The notes: generated by a model from the letters alone, not told the origin. Shown: positions 1 to 10,552, counted from the first letter of the stretch. The stretch is 51,341 nt of DNA from Alphaproteobacteria bacterium (GCA_013372975.1 JABXIS010000076.1:1-51341), one strand, 5' to 3'. Numbers and translations: made by a program.

Positions 1-1
1 G

Positions 2-2509
2 ACAAAACGCGGCAAACATGATGGTGACGATATCCCCATGTGTGGCGTGCCTGTGCATGCGTCTGAAATGTATCTTTCCCGCCTGATCCGCAAGTCTTTC
101 AAGGTCGCTGTTTGCGAACAGACAGAAGACCCGGCAGAAGCCAAAAAGCGCGGATCCAAATCAGTTGTCCGGCGCGAAGTTGTGCGGCTGGTGACACCGG
201 GTACCATCACAGAAGAAAACCTTCTGGATGCGCGGGCCAGCAACTATCTGGTTGCCCTTGGGCAGGCGCAAAGTGATCTGTCGCTGGCTGTGGTTGAGAT
301 GTCCACTGGGGACTTTTTCATCCTGCCCACCAAAGCTGGCAGACTGGACGCTGATCTGGCGCGCCTGAACCCAGGTGAACTATTGGTGGCAGAAGGCGCC
401 ATGAGCGACGAGAAAATCGCCCCGGCACTGTTCGATTGGCGCAGCGTGATCAGCCCGCTGGCAACCAACCGTTTTGACAGCACTTTTGGTACGCGACGCC
501 TTCAGGACATCTTCGATGTAGCGACACTGGACGGCTTTGCCTCGCTCACTCGCGCAGACCTCGCAGCCGCTGGCGCACTTGTTGACTATCTGGACGATAC
601 CCAGAAAGGCAAGATGCCAAGGCTGTATCCGCCCAAGCGCCTGTCCGCAGACGGTACCATGATGATTGATGCCGCCACGCGCCGCAGCCTCGAGCTTACA
701 CGCACCCAAACCGGCGAAACATCCGGTAGCCTCCTGAGCGTTATCGATTGCACCCTTACCGGTGCCGGCGCACGGTTGCTGGCTAAACGGCTGGCAGCCC
801 CGTTGACCGACCCTGTGCGCATCAATGAACGCCTTGATGCTGTCGAATATATGCTTGAACGCACCGGCCTGCGCTTTGACTTGCGGGCGGCCCTCAAGGC
901 AGCCCCCGATATGGAACGCGCGTTGGCCCGCATTGCCCTGGGGCGTGGTGGCCCGCGGGATCTCATGGCCATCAGGGTTGGGCTCGAAGCGGCAAAAACC
1001 ATTGAACATCTACTAACTGGGCCCAAGGGCGCGCTGGATGATATGGCCGAACTGATTGCCGACGCGGTCAGCGATCTCGGTGAACATGAAGCACTGATTG
1101 CGGAACTTGGGCGGGCACTGGTTGAAGAACCGCCCCTGATCACCCGCGATGGCGGCTATATCGCCAAAGGCTATAACGAGGCGCTTGACGAATATCGGAT
1201 GCTGAAGGATGAAAGCCGTCGCCTGATCGCGGGGCTTGAGGCCGACTATCAGTCCCTGACCGGTATCAATAGCCTGAAGGTCAAGCATAATAACGTGATT
1301 GGCTATCATGTGGATGTCACAGCCAAACACGCCGACAAATTGCTGTCAGCACCGCTGAATGAAACCTTTATCCACCGGCAAACGCTGGCAAATTCTATTC
1401 GTTTCTCGACAAGCGAGCTTTCAAAGCTTGCTGGCAAGATTTCAGAGGCAGGCGACCGGGCGCTGGCACTTGAACAGGAACTGTTCGCAACACTGGTTGC
1501 TGCCGTGATGGAGAAGGCCGGGGATGTTTCCATCGCTGCTGAAGCCCTTGCAGGCCTTGATGTAGCCACAGCTCTTGCAACCTTGGCAGAAAACGAGCGT
1601 TACACCCGCCCAGATGTGGACGACAGCCTTGCCTTCGACGTTAAGGGCGGTCGTCACCCTGTAGTGGAAAAAGCGCTCAAGTCCGCGAGCGATACACCCT
1701 TTGTTGCCAACGACTGTGACCTTGGCCCCGATGACAGGCTGTGGCTTATCACGGGTCCCAACATGGCAGGTAAAAGTACTTTCCTCAGGCAAAACGCCCT
1801 TATTGCGGTACTTGCCCAGATGGGTGCCTTTGTCCCTGCAGAAAACGCCCATGTCGGTGTTGTTGACAGATTGTTCAGCCGGGTGGGGGCATCAGATGAT
1901 CTCGCACACGGTCGTTCAACCTTCATGGTTGAGATGGTGGAAACAGCCGCGATCCTCAATCAGGCCGGGCCACGTTCCCTTGTGATCCTTGACGAGATTG
2001 GTAGGGGCACAGCCACTTATGACGGCCTCTCGATCGCATGGGCCGCAGTTGAGAATTTGCACAATATCAATCAGTCCCGTGCCTTATTCGCAACCCACTA
2101 TCATGAACTGACCGCCCTTAAAGAGACTCTTGATGCTGTTTCCCTGCGCTCGATGAAAGTGCGTGAATGGAAAGGCGAAGTGGTGTTCCTGCACGAAGTT
2201 GGATCAGGTGCAGCAGACCGTTCCTATGGTATTCAGGTGGCCAAACTCGCAGGCCTGCCACCACGCGTGATAAGCCGCGCCCGCCAGGTTCTGGATCACC
2301 TGGAAAACAGCGACAAGGGCGACAAGGCGACGGGCCTTGTCAATGATTTGCCTCTTTTCCAGACTACACCATCTTCATATTCACCGGCACCAAGTGGCCC
2401 ATCAGAAGTTGAGGAAAAACTGGGTGATATCAACCCGGATCAGCTAACGCCCAAAGAGGCGCTCGACCTGATATACGCCTTGAAGGACATGTTGCCCCAA
2501 GACCAATAG
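2..2509 (+). CDS. mutS: DNA mismatch repair protein MutS (5' truncated by window edge)
   Basis: MutS recognises base mismatches and small loops and starts methyl-directed or strand-directed repair with MutL. The frame is open from base 2, where it reads [12 protein letters not shown] before the first visible ATG at 38. That ATG is internal: MCGVPVHA belongs to the conserved N-terminal mismatch-binding domain. About 55-75 residues, including the mismatch-binding Phe, must lie upstream of the window. The C-terminal ATPase is complete, with Walker [10 protein letters not shown] near fragment residue 585, Walker B LDEIGRGT near 661 and the ATHYHELT switch region. The tail [16 protein letters not shown] is the usual MutS tetramerisation helix. 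glnD starts 19 bases downstream, a common alphaproteobacterial order. Confidence 0.97.
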   Translation, partial: TKRGKHDGDDIPMCGVPVHASEMYLSRLIRKSFKVAVCEQTEDPAEAKKRGSKSVVRREVVRLVTPGTITEENLLDARASNYLVALGQAQSDLSLAVVEMSTGDFFILPTKAGRLDADLARLNPGELLVAEGAMSDEKIAPALFDWRSVISPLATNRFDSTFGTRRLQDIFDVATLDGFASLTRADLAAAGALVDYLDDTQKGKMPRLYPPKRLSADGTMMIDAATRRSLELTRTQTGETSGSLLSVIDCTLTGAGARLLAKRLAAPLTDPVRINERLDAVEYMLERTGLRFDLRAALKAAPDMERALARIALGRGGPRDLMAIRVGLEAAKTIEHLLTGPKGALDDMAELIADAVSDLGEHEALIAELGRALVEEPPLITRDGGYIAKGYNEALDEYRMLKDESRRLIAGLEADYQSLTGINSLKVKHNNVIGYHVDVTAKHADKLLSAPLNETFIHRQTLANSIRFSTSELSKLAGKISEAGDRALALEQELFATLVAAVMEKAGDVSIAAEALAGLDVATALATLAENERYTRPDVDDSLAFDVKGGRHPVVEKALKSASDTPFVANDCDLGPDDRLWLITGPNMAGKSTFLRQNALIAVLAQMGAFVPAENAHVGVVDRLFSRVGASDDLAHGRSTFMVEMVETAAILNQAGPRSLVILDEIGRGTATYDGLSIAWAAVENLHNINQSRALFATHYHELTALKETLDAVSLRSMKVREWKGEVVFLHEVGSGAADRSYGIQVAKLAGLPPRVISRARQVLDHLENSDKGDKATGLVNDLPLFQTTPSSYSPAPSGPSEVEEKLGDINPDQLTPKEALDLIYALKDMLPQDQ

Positions 2510-2528
2510 GATCACCCGAGGAAGCTAC

Positions 2529-5291
2529 ATGACCGCAATTCGCAATCGTCGAGCCATCATCAACCGCAAGGAGCTTGTGGTTGCGCTCAACAGGCTGGTT
2601 GAGAAGAGAAACCCGGCTGACTGCCGCCCGGAAATTGTGAAACTTCTGAAAGAAGCCCACACGCGGGGCTGGCAGGAAGTTAAACGCCGCTTTGATGACG
2701 AAGCAGAGAACGGGCGGACGGCTGCAAAATCATTGTGTTACCTGATGGACCAGCTGTTGCGAACACTCTATGACTTCGCAACCGAACATGTGTATCCGCT
2801 CGCCAACCCCACTGCCTCAGAACAATTGTGCCTTGTGGCCACAGGGGGCTACGGCAGGGGTGAGTTGGCACCGTTTTCCGACGTAGACCTATTGTTCCTG
2901 ATCCCTTACAAATCAACGCCCTGGGCTGAGAATGTAGTTGAATATATGCTCTATGTCCTTTGGGATCTGGGCATCAAGGTAGGCCACGCCACGCGCACAC
3001 CCGAGGAATGTTCCCGCCTTGCCAAAGAAGACCTGACAATCAGGACGGCGCTTCTGGAATCCCGCTACCTTTGGGGTGAAGAACAGTTGTTCCACAAAGC
3101 AGCAAAACGCTTCATTCGCCGCGTTGTCGCCACCAGTGGCACCGAGTTTGTAGAGCTAAAACTTGAAGAACGCGATAAGCGTCACCAGAAAATGGGCGAC
3201 AGCCGCTATGTGGTAGAACCCAACATCAAAGACGGCAAAGGCGGCCTCCGGGACCTGCAAACCATGTGGTGGATCGCTCGTTACTTATATGGCGGCATAT
3301 CCCGGGACAAAATCATCGGCGATGATATGCTGACCATTCATGAAAATCGCCAGTTCAGAAAAGCCGAAAGCTTTTTATGGACTGTGCGCGTGGCCATGCA
3401 CTTCATTGCCGGGCGGGCGGAAGAACGCCTGACCTTCGATATGCAGCGCATGCTGGCCGAAAAGCTTCACTATAAAGACCACCCTGGCGCTTCAGGCGTT
3501 GAACGTTTCATGAAACACTATTTTCTGGTCGCCAAACAAGTCGGGGACCTGACGCGTATTTTCTGCGCGGTTCTCGAAGAACGCCAACACAAAAGCACCT
3601 TCCTTGCCCGTTTTCGTCGCACCAAGAAGCTTCAGGATTTCGCCATTGAAAGTGGCCGCCTCACTTTTATTGGCCCAGACGACATCAAAGAAAACCCGGT
3701 CCTGATGATCAAGATTTTCGCGGTCGCAGACGACAAGGATTTTGATATCCATCCAGATGCACTTCGCCTGATCAAACAGAACCTGTCCCGCATCACTGAC
3801 AAAGTGCGCAAGGATGCGGAAGCAAACGAATATTTCCTGCAGGTTCTGACCAGCAAGAAAGCTGGCGAAATCAACCTTCGCCGGATGAACGAGGCCGGGG
3901 TTTTTGGCAGGTTTGTACCTGACTTTGGCCGGGTGGTAGCGCAGATGCAATATGACATGTATCACCACTATACAGTCGATGAGCATACCATTCAGGCCAT
4001 CGGCCTGCTGCCACGCATCGAAAGCGGCGAGCTTAAAGACGATCATCCGCTTTCAACCGAAGTGATCCAGAAGGTGATATCACGCAAGGTGCTCTATGTT
4101 GCCGTCCTTCTGCACGATATTGCCAAAGGCCGTGGCGGGGACCATTCGGTCTTGGGGGCTGAAGTCGCCGAAAAACTATGTCCCCGGTTTGGGCTCTCGG
4201 CTGCAGAAACAGAAACTGTGGCCTGGCTTGTGCGTTGGCATTTGCTTATGAGCAACACGGCCTTCAAGCGCGATCTCTCGGACCATAAAACCATCCTCGA
4301 TTTCTGCGAACTCATCAAAAGTCCGGAAAGGCTGAGGCTACTTTTGGTCCTTACCGTCGTCGACATCCGCGCTGTCGGCCCCGGCGTATGGAATGGCTGG
4401 AAAGGCCAGCTATTGCGCGAGCTCTATTCAGCCTCTGAAGAGGTCCTCTTGGCTGGGCATGCCACCAAAGGCCGGTCAGAGCGTGTGAATGCGAAACAAG
4501 CTGAACTACGCGAGACCCTCAAGAGCTGGTCGAAGAAGGAATTCGATGCCCACGTCGCCCGCATGAATGATGCCTACTGGATCGCTGAAGGCCCCCGCAC
4601 ACTGGCGCAAAATGCCCGCCTGATGAAACGCACCGATGAAATCGGCTCAGCTCTAGGCGTGACGGCCCGCGTTGAACAGTTTCAGGACATGACCAAGGTG
4701 TCTGTTTACACAGAAGATCATCCCGGCTTGTTTGCGCGCATCGTTGGGGCGCTTGGGGTCGCGGGCGCTGCCATCATGGGGGCCAAAATCCACACCTCAC
4801 GCGACGGCCTCGCTATGGATAATTTTGCTGTGCAGGATATGGATGGCCATGCCTTTGACAGCCGCCGCCAGCTTGACCGTCTTGAAGAAACAATCCTCGA
4901 AACCCTGCGCGGCAACGTAAAGCTGAAGGAACGGCTACAGGAAAAACGCGTCTTCGGCGCAAAGGACGGTGCGTTCGAGGTTGAACCTGTGGTGCTGATA
5001 GACAACAAGGCATCCAATTGGTCGACGGTCATTGAAGTGAATGCCAAGGACCGCCCTGGCCTTCTGTATGACCTTGCCTATGCGCTCTTCAGGCTGAAAC
5101 TCTCACTCGTATCCGCCCATGTCGCCACTTATGGCGAACGCGCCATCGACGTATTTTATGTGCGCGATCTGGTTGGGCAAAAAGTGAACAACAAAATCCG
5201 CCTGCGGAACATCGAGGACAAACTCCTCAAGGCCGCCAAAGGCGAACAGATATTTACCCGCAAGAACAGACATACGGAGACCGCCGCGTGA
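2529..5291 (+). CDS. glnD: Bifunctional uridylyltransferase / uridylyl-removing enzyme GlnD
   Basis: GlnD senses glutamine and adds or removes UMP on PII proteins (GlnB/GlnK), setting the nitrogen status signal. At 920 aa it has the normal family length. Domains in order: nucleotidyltransferase with GGYGRGELAPFSDVDLLFL near residues 100-120, an HD hydrolase domain with DEHT near 485 and LHDIAKG near 527, and two C-terminal ACT domains near 724 (TEDHPGLFARIVG) and 836 (AKDRPGLLYDLAY) that bind glutamine. The start ATG has GAGGAAG upstream. It follows mutS closely and its stop overlaps the GTG start of murJ by four bases (GTGA), so the two are probably translationally coupled. Confidence 0.97.
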   Translation: MTAIRNRRAIINRKELVVALNRLVEKRNPADCRPEIVKLLKEAHTRGWQEVKRRFDDEAENGRTAAKSLCYLMDQLLRTLYDFATEHVYPLANPTASEQLCLVATGGYGRGELAPFSDVDLLFLIPYKSTPWAENVVEYMLYVLWDLGIKVGHATRTPEECSRLAKEDLTIRTALLESRYLWGEEQLFHKAAKRFIRRVVATSGTEFVELKLEERDKRHQKMGDSRYVVEPNIKDGKGGLRDLQTMWWIARYLYGGISRDKIIGDDMLTIHENRQFRKAESFLWTVRVAMHFIAGRAEERLTFDMQRMLAEKLHYKDHPGASGVERFMKHYFLVAKQVGDLTRIFCAVLEERQHKSTFLARFRRTKKLQDFAIESGRLTFIGPDDIKENPVLMIKIFAVADDKDFDIHPDALRLIKQNLSRITDKVRKDAEANEYFLQVLTSKKAGEINLRRMNEAGVFGRFVPDFGRVVAQMQYDMYHHYTVDEHTIQAIGLLPRIESGELKDDHPLSTEVIQKVISRKVLYVAVLLHDIAKGRGGDHSVLGAEVAEKLCPRFGLSAAETETVAWLVRWHLLMSNTAFKRDLSDHKTILDFCELIKSPERLRLLLVLTVVDIRAVGPGVWNGWKGQLLRELYSASEEVLLAGHATKGRSERVNAKQAELRETLKSWSKKEFDAHVARMNDAYWIAEGPRTLAQNARLMKRTDEIGSALGVTARVEQFQDMTKVSVYTEDHPGLFARIVGALGVAGAAIMGAKIHTSRDGLAMDNFAVQDMDGHAFDSRRQLDRLEETILETLRGNVKLKERLQEKRVFGAKDGAFEVEPVVLIDNKASNWSTVIEVNAKDRPGLLYDLAYALFRLKLSLVSAHVATYGERAIDVFYVRDLVGQKVNNKIRLRNIEDKLLKAAKGEQIFTRKNRHTETAA

Positions 5292-6850
5292 GCTTGGCCA
5301 AACGCATTTCCACCGTTGGCGGCTTCACGCTTCTGAGCCGGGTTTTCGGTTTCATTCGCGATATGCTGATGGCCCGTTATCTTGGCGCCGGCATGGCGTC
5401 AGATGCCTTTTTCATTGCCTTCAAACTCCCAAACTTTTTCAGGCGCCTGTTTGCAGAAGGCGCCTTTTCTGTTGGCTTCATTCCCCTGTTTTCGCGAGTA
5501 TTAGGCAAGGACATCACGCCTGAAAGCAAAGCAGCTGCGCTGGATTTTGCCAGCCGCGTTTTTTCCTGGCTATTGCCCATTCTGGTGATCTTCCTCGTGG
5601 TGATGGAATTTGCCATGGTACCGGTGATGCTGGGGCTGACCGGCGGGTTTGAAGGAGACGCCACCAAGTTCCACCTGACCGTGGAACTGGGCCGTTATAC
5701 CTTTCCCTATCTTGCACTCATTTCGCTGGTGACCTTCTATGCCGGCATGCTCAATGCACTTGAGCGTTATTCTGCTGCCGCTTTTGCGCCGGTAATTTTG
5801 AACCTGTTCATGATTGGGGCGCTCATTGGTTTTGGCGAAACCGAAGCTGGGGCTGCCCGTGCGCTCGCGGCCGCCGTCTCCCTGTCCGGCATCGCGCAAT
5901 TCCTATGGCTCCTTTTTGCAGCAAAACGCGCCGGGTTGACGATCCGTCTCACCGTTCCTAAACCCAGTGAAGACGTCAAGGAATTGATGCGCGTGATTGC
6001 GCCCGCCGCGATTGGCGCGGGAATCATACAAATCAATCTTTTGATTGATGTGCTTCTGGCAGCCAGATACCTGCCTGAGGGTTCCGTATCCTGGCTTTTT
6101 TACGCTGACCGCCTCAATCAACTGCCCTTGGGGGTGATTGGCATTGCAGTAGGCACGGTGTTGCTGCCCAGCATTTCCCGTCTGCTGGCGGGAGGGGACA
6201 AAAAGGCCGCCTTGCATCAGCAAAACAAGGCGATCGAGTTTTCCCTGTTCCTGACGCTTCCGGCGGCGACAGCGCTCGCTGTCATGCCAGCACCTGTCAT
6301 CGCCACCCTGTTTGAACGAGGCGCCTTCACAAGTGCCGAAACCGCTCAAACCGCCGCAGCCCTGATGGCATACGCTGTTGGCCTCCCTGCCTACGTCATC
6401 GCCAAGGCGCTTACACCCGGGTATTTCGCGCGCAAGGACACCAAAACGCCGGTTAAGTTTGCCACAGCATCGCTTTTTGTGAATCTCGTTCTCAATCTGA
6501 TCCTGATCCAGTATCTCGCGCATGTGGGGCTTGCGCTGGCGACGGCCATTGCTGCCTGGTTCAACGTGCTGCTGCTCTACGTTGGCCTTCGTCGAACACA
6601 TGGGTTTTCGCTCGCCCGTCAAACACTCATCCGTATTTTCAAGATGACCACGGCCAGCCTTCTGATGGGAGCGGCCCTATGGTTCATGATGCAGGCTACC
6701 CCAGGCAGCTTCGGGACCGACAACACAACACGCATCAGCATGCTCGCCCTGTTGATCGCGGGCGGTGCCGGGGTTTATTTCGCGGCCATCGTCGTCCTCC
6801 GCACCCTGCCACTGAGCGAATTACGCCAGATTTTGGGGCGCAAGGTCTGA
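5288..6850 (+). CDS. murJ: Lipid II flippase MurJ (MviN)
   Basis: MurJ moves lipid II, the undecaprenyl-linked peptidoglycan precursor, across the inner membrane. The 520-residue protein is almost entirely hydrophobic, consistent with 14 membrane helices of the MOP superfamily. The N-terminus carries the family signature LSRVFGFIRDMLMARYLG, then SDAFFIAFKLPNFFRRLFAEGAF. The start is GTG, overlapping the glnD stop. Linkage of glnD and murJ is standard in Alphaproteobacteria and does not imply a shared pathway. Confidence 0.96.
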   Translation: MSLAKRISTVGGFTLLSRVFGFIRDMLMARYLGAGMASDAFFIAFKLPNFFRRLFAEGAFSVGFIPLFSRVLGKDITPESKAAALDFASRVFSWLLPILVIFLVVMEFAMVPVMLGLTGGFEGDATKFHLTVELGRYTFPYLALISLVTFYAGMLNALERYSAAAFAPVILNLFMIGALIGFGETEAGAARALAAAVSLSGIAQFLWLLFAAKRAGLTIRLTVPKPSEDVKELMRVIAPAAIGAGIIQINLLIDVLLAARYLPEGSVSWLFYADRLNQLPLGVIGIAVGTVLLPSISRLLAGGDKKAALHQQNKAIEFSLFLTLPAATALAVMPAPVIATLFERGAFTSAETAQTAAALMAYAVGLPAYVIAKALTPGYFARKDTKTPVKFATASLFVNLVLNLILIQYLAHVGLALATAIAAWFNVLLLYVGLRRTHGFSLARQTLIRIFKMTTASLLMGAALWFMMQATPGSFGTDNTTRISMLALLIAGGAGVYFAAIVVLRTLPLSELRQILGRKV

Positions 6851-6943
6851 TGCCTGCTTGACCGCACAACGCCCGCTTGCCATAAGGCTTTCTGCTCGGC
6901 GGCCCGTCCAAAGGTGCCGCCTTTAACAAATGGAGACAGACAA

Positions 6944-7942
6944 GTGAGCAATCGCGTATTTTCAGGCGCCCAGCCCAGCGGCAACATGCACCTCGGCAAC
7001 TATCTCGGTGCTTTCCGCAACTGGGTTAAACTGCAAGACGATTTTGAATGTATTTATTGTGTTGTGGATATGCATGCGATCACTGTCTGGCAAGACCCTG
7101 CTGATCTTGTAACCCAGGTGCGTGAAGCGGCGGCCGCCTATATCGCTTCTGGCGTTGACCCAAAGAAATCCATCCTGTTCAACCAGAGCCGGGTTCCCGG
7201 ACATGCAGAACTGGCGTGGATCTTCAACTGTGTGGCGCGCCTTGGGTGGCTAAACCGCATGACCCAGTTTAAGGACAAGGTTGGCAAGAACCGCGAAAAC
7301 GCGTCGGTGGGCCTGTATGTGTATCCAAACCTGATGGCGGCAGATATCCTGCTGTATCAGGCGACGCATGTTCCTGTGGGCGAAGACCAGAAACAGCATC
7401 TGGAGCTGACGCGGGACATTGCCCAGAAATTCAATAACGACTTTGGCACTGAAATCTTTCCTCTCGTTGAGCCCATCATCCAGGGCGAGGGTGCCCGTGT
7501 GATGAGCCTCAGGGACGGTACAAAAAAGATGTCCAAGTCTGACCCGTCTGAATATAGCCGCATCAACCTGAATGATGATGCCGATACGCTGGCCCTCAAG
7601 ATCCGCAAGGCAAAAACCGATGCGGAACTGCTGCCCGCGAAGGCTGATCTTCTGGAAGGCCGCGCAGAAGCCCAAAACCTTGTTGGCATCTATGCTGCCC
7701 TTATGGACATGAGCCGGGATGACGTGTGTGCCCAGTATGAGGGCAAGGGTTTTGGCGATTTCAAAAAAGCCCTTACCGAGGTTGTGGTGGACAAGGTAGC
7801 CCCGATTACGCATGAAATGGCGCGATTGCAGGCAGACCCGGCCTATATCGACAGTGTTCTGAAGGAAGGTGGCGAACGTGCTCAGGCCATCGCAGAACCG
7901 ATCCTTGCCGAAATCAAGAAAACTGTCGGTTTTCTTGCCTAG
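6944..7942 (+). CDS. trpS: Tryptophan--tRNA ligase
   Basis: This class Ic aminoacyl-tRNA synthetase charges tRNA-Trp. The HIGH-type motif reads [10 protein letters not shown] near the N-terminus and the second ATP-binding motif is [10 protein letters not shown] near residue 195. I chose the GTG at 6944 (332 aa, normal TrpS length) because GGAGA sits about eight bases upstream and homology begins at [17 protein letters not shown]. An in-frame GTG at 6914 would add ten unconserved residues and has no visible ribosome site. The gene is 93 bases after murJ. Confidence 0.96.
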   Translation: MSNRVFSGAQPSGNMHLGNYLGAFRNWVKLQDDFECIYCVVDMHAITVWQDPADLVTQVREAAAAYIASGVDPKKSILFNQSRVPGHAELAWIFNCVARLGWLNRMTQFKDKVGKNRENASVGLYVYPNLMAADILLYQATHVPVGEDQKQHLELTRDIAQKFNNDFGTEIFPLVEPIIQGEGARVMSLRDGTKKMSKSDPSEYSRINLNDDADTLALKIRKAKTDAELLPAKADLLEGRAEAQNLVGIYAALMDMSRDDVCAQYEGKGFGDFKKALTEVVVDKVAPITHEMARLQADPAYIDSVLKEGGERAQAIAEPILAEIKKTVGFLA

Positions 7943-7953
7943 ATAATGGTATA

Positions 7954-7980
7954 GAACGCCGTGCTCCGGGTGCGGCGTTC
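7954..7980 (+). terminator. Possible trpS 3' hairpin
   Basis: An 8-bp perfect stem (GAACGCCG / CGGCGTTC) with an 11-base loop starts 11 bases after the trpS stop. There is no T-run, so it is either a weak terminator or an mRNA 3'-end stabiliser. Confidence 0.4.
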
Positions 7981-8086
7981 ACCTTCCATTCAGGCACATC
8001 CAGATAAATTGATCTCCGCCCACAAGGCTGAAGCTTGCGCTTGATAATCGCGCTGGTAAGGTAGCCGGGAACGGAGATTTATCGAT

Positions 8087-8719
8087 ATGATTCAAAAACG
8101 CCTTTCTCTGAAACCGCTGTTGATCATTGCGACGGCTATGGTGCTCTCGGCCTGCACCAACACATTTCGCAGCGATGTTGCCACATTCCACACACTGGCT
8201 CCGGCAAAAGGTGAGCATGTGTCAATCATCCCGATGGATGAGGCCAAGCGCGACAGCCTAGAATACCGGCAGTATGCCGCCATTTTGGGTAACCACCTGC
8301 GTCTTGAAGGATATGAGCAAGCAGGTGAGGGCAAACCTGATCTTGTGGTAGGGTTTGATGTCAGCATCAACGATGGCCGTGAAAAGCTTTCAACCCGGCC
8401 AAGCCTGAACGGCCCCGGTTTTCACGGGAATCTCTATTGGCGACATTATTGGTATCATGGATATTTTTGGGGTGCACATGACCCGTTTCTTGAGAAAACA
8501 GAAATTGTCGCGCGTACCGTTTATAATATGACTCTGACATTGGAAGTACGCACGCCAACAGGTGAGCTATTGTTCGAAGGCCGCGCCGAAACAGAAACCC
8601 GTAAAAAAGCGATACCCGAGGTAGTTCCTTTGCTTGCAGAGGCTCTGTTTACTGAATTTCCGGGGGAAAGTGGTGTCACTCGGCGCGTAAAAATTGATCT
8701 GGATGATACAGGGCGGTAA
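8087..8719 (+). CDS. DUF4136-type lipoprotein
   Basis: This 210-aa protein has a lipoprotein signal peptide: KR near the N-terminus, a hydrophobic stretch, then the lipobox LSAC with Cys23 as the predicted lipidated residue. The body reads F..DVATFHTL at its start, a central PDLVVGFDVSI strand, a His/Trp-rich stretch (YWRHYWYHGYFW) and a C-terminal LTLEVRTPTGELLFEGRAE. This is the layout of DUF4136 envelope lipoproteins, whose molecular role is unknown. GGAG lies about ten bases before the ATG. It stands alone, convergent with the outer-membrane protein at 8784-9725, and the two share a terminator. Confidence 0.8.
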   Translation: MIQKRLSLKPLLIIATAMVLSACTNTFRSDVATFHTLAPAKGEHVSIIPMDEAKRDSLEYRQYAAILGNHLRLEGYEQAGEGKPDLVVGFDVSINDGREKLSTRPSLNGPGFHGNLYWRHYWYHGYFWGAHDPFLEKTEIVARTVYNMTLTLEVRTPTGELLFEGRAETETRKKAIPEVVPLLAEALFTEFPGESGVTRRVKIDLDDTGR

Positions 8720-8740
8720 AGACGCCCGTAAAACATTGAT

Positions 8741-8770
8741 AAAAGGCCCGGTCAACTGTCCGGGCTTTTC
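8741..8770. terminator. Rho-independent terminator between convergent genes
   Basis: The stem AAAGGCCCGG / CCGGGCTTTT (one bulged base, 8-base loop) lies between the stop codons at 8719 and 8784. A-rich and T-rich flanks let it work in both directions. Confidence 0.8.
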
Positions 8771-8783
8771 ATACTTGAGGCCA

Positions 8784-9725
8784 TCAGTAAAACAGGCTCA
8801 GGGCAACGACCGGCGTGATGGACGCCGGCGTACCATGGCTTTTCGGGATGATGCGCACACCCGCCAGAATACCCTTGGTCGCGGACCAGCTATATTCAAC
8901 AGCAGGTGCGATAGCGAAAGTATCTGCCGTGCCGGACAATGTTTCATAATTCATTGCCTCCAGAATGCCCTTCACCTTCGTGCGTGCGGTATGGCTGTAG
9001 CTCAAATCGACCGCGAGGACCCAGTTGCGGGTCAGGCTATACTCCCAGCTATTGTCGATGGTGAAGGATGAGCCTGGGCTTGCCCTGCCAATAAACCCGT
9101 CCGGTGTGCCATAAACGCTGGCGTTCTCGACATCGGCGTTACCTGCAAAGGTGCGCGACAGGCCAAGCCGAGCCCGAATGATACGGCCATTCGGCGCCCA
9201 GAAGATCTCCTGCGCCAAGACCCTTGCGGTCAACATATTTGTCCCCGCGCCCAAACCGTCACCAAGGCGTTTCAGACGGTCATGACGGCCCGTGGGCATA
9301 GACCATTCAAGCGCCAGAGAGGTATCGGGCATATAAGTTTGAGAACTGTATTTGGTGAGCTGATAGCGAAGAATAAGCGACAGATCGCCCATGCGTAGGC
9401 TTGATGATGATTCCCCGTCACCCAAACGGTTATAGCCAAACACAGGAATAAGCCCGGCCGTCAGCCGGTCAGTCACACCGTAAAGCATATATGTGCGCGA
9501 ACGAATGTGGTCGTTACCGCCGGACCTGACGCTATAGAGATAGGGCTCGAAATAAGAATGGCCCTTCGGCATGGATGCGGCAGACATGGTGATGACTGGG
9601 CCTGTCCACCATGCGTCCTCAAGGCTTTGACGGCCTATTTGGGGCCCTTCCTCCGCCAACAGCGGCGAAGCAAGCAGCCACCCCAGCAAAGCTGACAAAA
9701 GAAAACCAAAATAGCGTAAAATCAT
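8784..9725 (-). CDS. Outer-membrane beta-barrel, transporter / phenol MetA-pathway-like
   Basis: This 313-aa protein has a signal peptide (MILRYFGF... ending near ASPLLA) and then alternating amphipathic strands ending in an aromatic residue (SLFY), typical of outer-membrane barrels. The segment GPVITMSAASMPKGHSYFEP followed by YLYGVTDRLTAGLIP-like text resembles the putative 'MetA-pathway of phenol degradation' / COG4313 barrel family, whose substrates are mostly unknown. I chose the ATG at 9725 because GAAGGA sits seven bases upstream; an ATG ten codons earlier lacks a site. It is transcribed divergently from the membrane protein at 9931. Confidence 0.65.
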   Translation of the reverse strand: MILRYFGFLLSALLGWLLASPLLAEEGPQIGRQSLEDAWWTGPVITMSAASMPKGHSYFEPYLYSVRSGGNDHIRSRTYMLYGVTDRLTAGLIPVFGYNRLGDGESSSSLRMGDLSLILRYQLTKYSSQTYMPDTSLALEWSMPTGRHDRLKRLGDGLGAGTNMLTARVLAQEIFWAPNGRIIRARLGLSRTFAGNADVENASVYGTPDGFIGRASPGSSFTIDNSWEYSLTRNWVLAVDLSYSHTARTKVKGILEAMNYETLSGTADTFAIAPAVEYSWSATKGILAGVRIIPKSHGTPASITPVVALSLFY

Positions 9726-9858
9726 TTTTCGGTCCTTCACCCAGAACAAATTCAATCAGATACTGGGGAAAGCTTCTTCCAAAGAGCGTTCCGACAGCTT
9801 TGATGTCTATCACGGTATCGAGAAAAAATGTCTGGCCATTTTCGGCCTTCACAATCTC

Positions 9859-9904
9859 TTGACATTGGCGAAAAGATACATACTTTGAATTACAAAGTAC
9901 TTTG
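9859..9904 (+). promoter_or_regulatory. Promoter with palindromic operator for the 9931-10855 operon
   Basis: A consensus -35 TTGACA at 9859-9864 is followed, where the -10 should be, by a perfect inverted repeat TACTTTG-AATTA-CAAAGTA at 9881-9899. A third half-site TACTTTG at 9898-9904 overlaps its right arm. The geometry suggests a repressor that blocks RNA polymerase. The best candidate is the winged-helix protein encoded at 10553. That assignment is inference. Confidence 0.65.
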
Positions 9905-9930
9905 CAAAAATCAAAAGAAGGACTGCAACG

Positions 9931-10548
9931 ATGACAAACCAGGCGATAGAGGATAACCAACAAAACCGGTCTCCGGCAGACGATCTGGCCCTGATCCGGG
10001 AGATGATGGAAGCAGGAAAACGGCGGGTAGCCTTCAATGGCACGCACCTTGTGATCTGGGGAAGTGTCTTGATGGCAGGTTTCTTTGCCCAGTTTCTGGC
10101 GGTAAAGGGGGTTATGCCCCTGCCGATGCTGGCCATTTGGGTGCCTGTGCTGGTTATTGGCTGGGCATGTGAATTTCTGCTCTTCAGAGGAGAAGCAGAG
10201 CCCAGCGAAAAGAATTTACCAATTCTTGCGCACGCGACCAGCTGGATTGCTGTCGGGATGGGCACAATGATTTACTTTGGTATTTCCATGGTGTTTGACA
10301 CCTTCGAACCCAAAGCCATCACGCTTCTGACCACCGCAATGATTGGTGCAGCCTTTTTTGTAACCGCCGCGATGACCGGCGTAAAATGGCTGAATATGGT
10401 TGCGGCTGGCTGGTGGGGGCTTATGGCCTATGTAGCGCACCTGAAAATATATGACGCAGAGATGCTTCTTGTCATGGCCGTTGCCACGGGCCTGCTCCTG
10501 AGCCTCCCAGGCTTTCTGTTACGGCGCCTTTCCCCAAGCGGGGAGTAG
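9931..10548 (+). CDS. Polytopic inner-membrane protein of unknown function
   Basis: I do not recognise a named family. The 205-residue protein has a soluble, acidic N-terminus (about residues 1-40, including SPADDLALIREMMEAGKRR) and then about six hydrophobic segments near 42-60, 65-87, 98-122, 128-148, 150-170 and 176-197. The ribosome site AGAAGG lies about nine bases before the ATG. It is co-transcribed with the winged-helix regulator, only four bases separating stop and start. Pairing of a small membrane protein with this type of HTH regulator recurs in proteobacteria, so the regulator probably controls the membrane protein in response to an unknown signal. Confidence 0.7.
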   Translation: MTNQAIEDNQQNRSPADDLALIREMMEAGKRRVAFNGTHLVIWGSVLMAGFFAQFLAVKGVMPLPMLAIWVPVLVIGWACEFLLFRGEAEPSEKNLPILAHATSWIAVGMGTMIYFGISMVFDTFEPKAITLLTTAMIGAAFFVTAAMTGVKWLNMVAAGWWGLMAYVAHLKIYDAEMLLVMAVATGLLLSLPGFLLRRLSPSGE

Positions 10549-10552
10549 GGCA

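Noticed and set aside
5903..6622. A 239-codon open frame antisense to murJ
   Set aside because: It lies opposite a conserved membrane protein and its Gln/Arg/His-rich composition is that of reverse-complemented hydrophobic codons.
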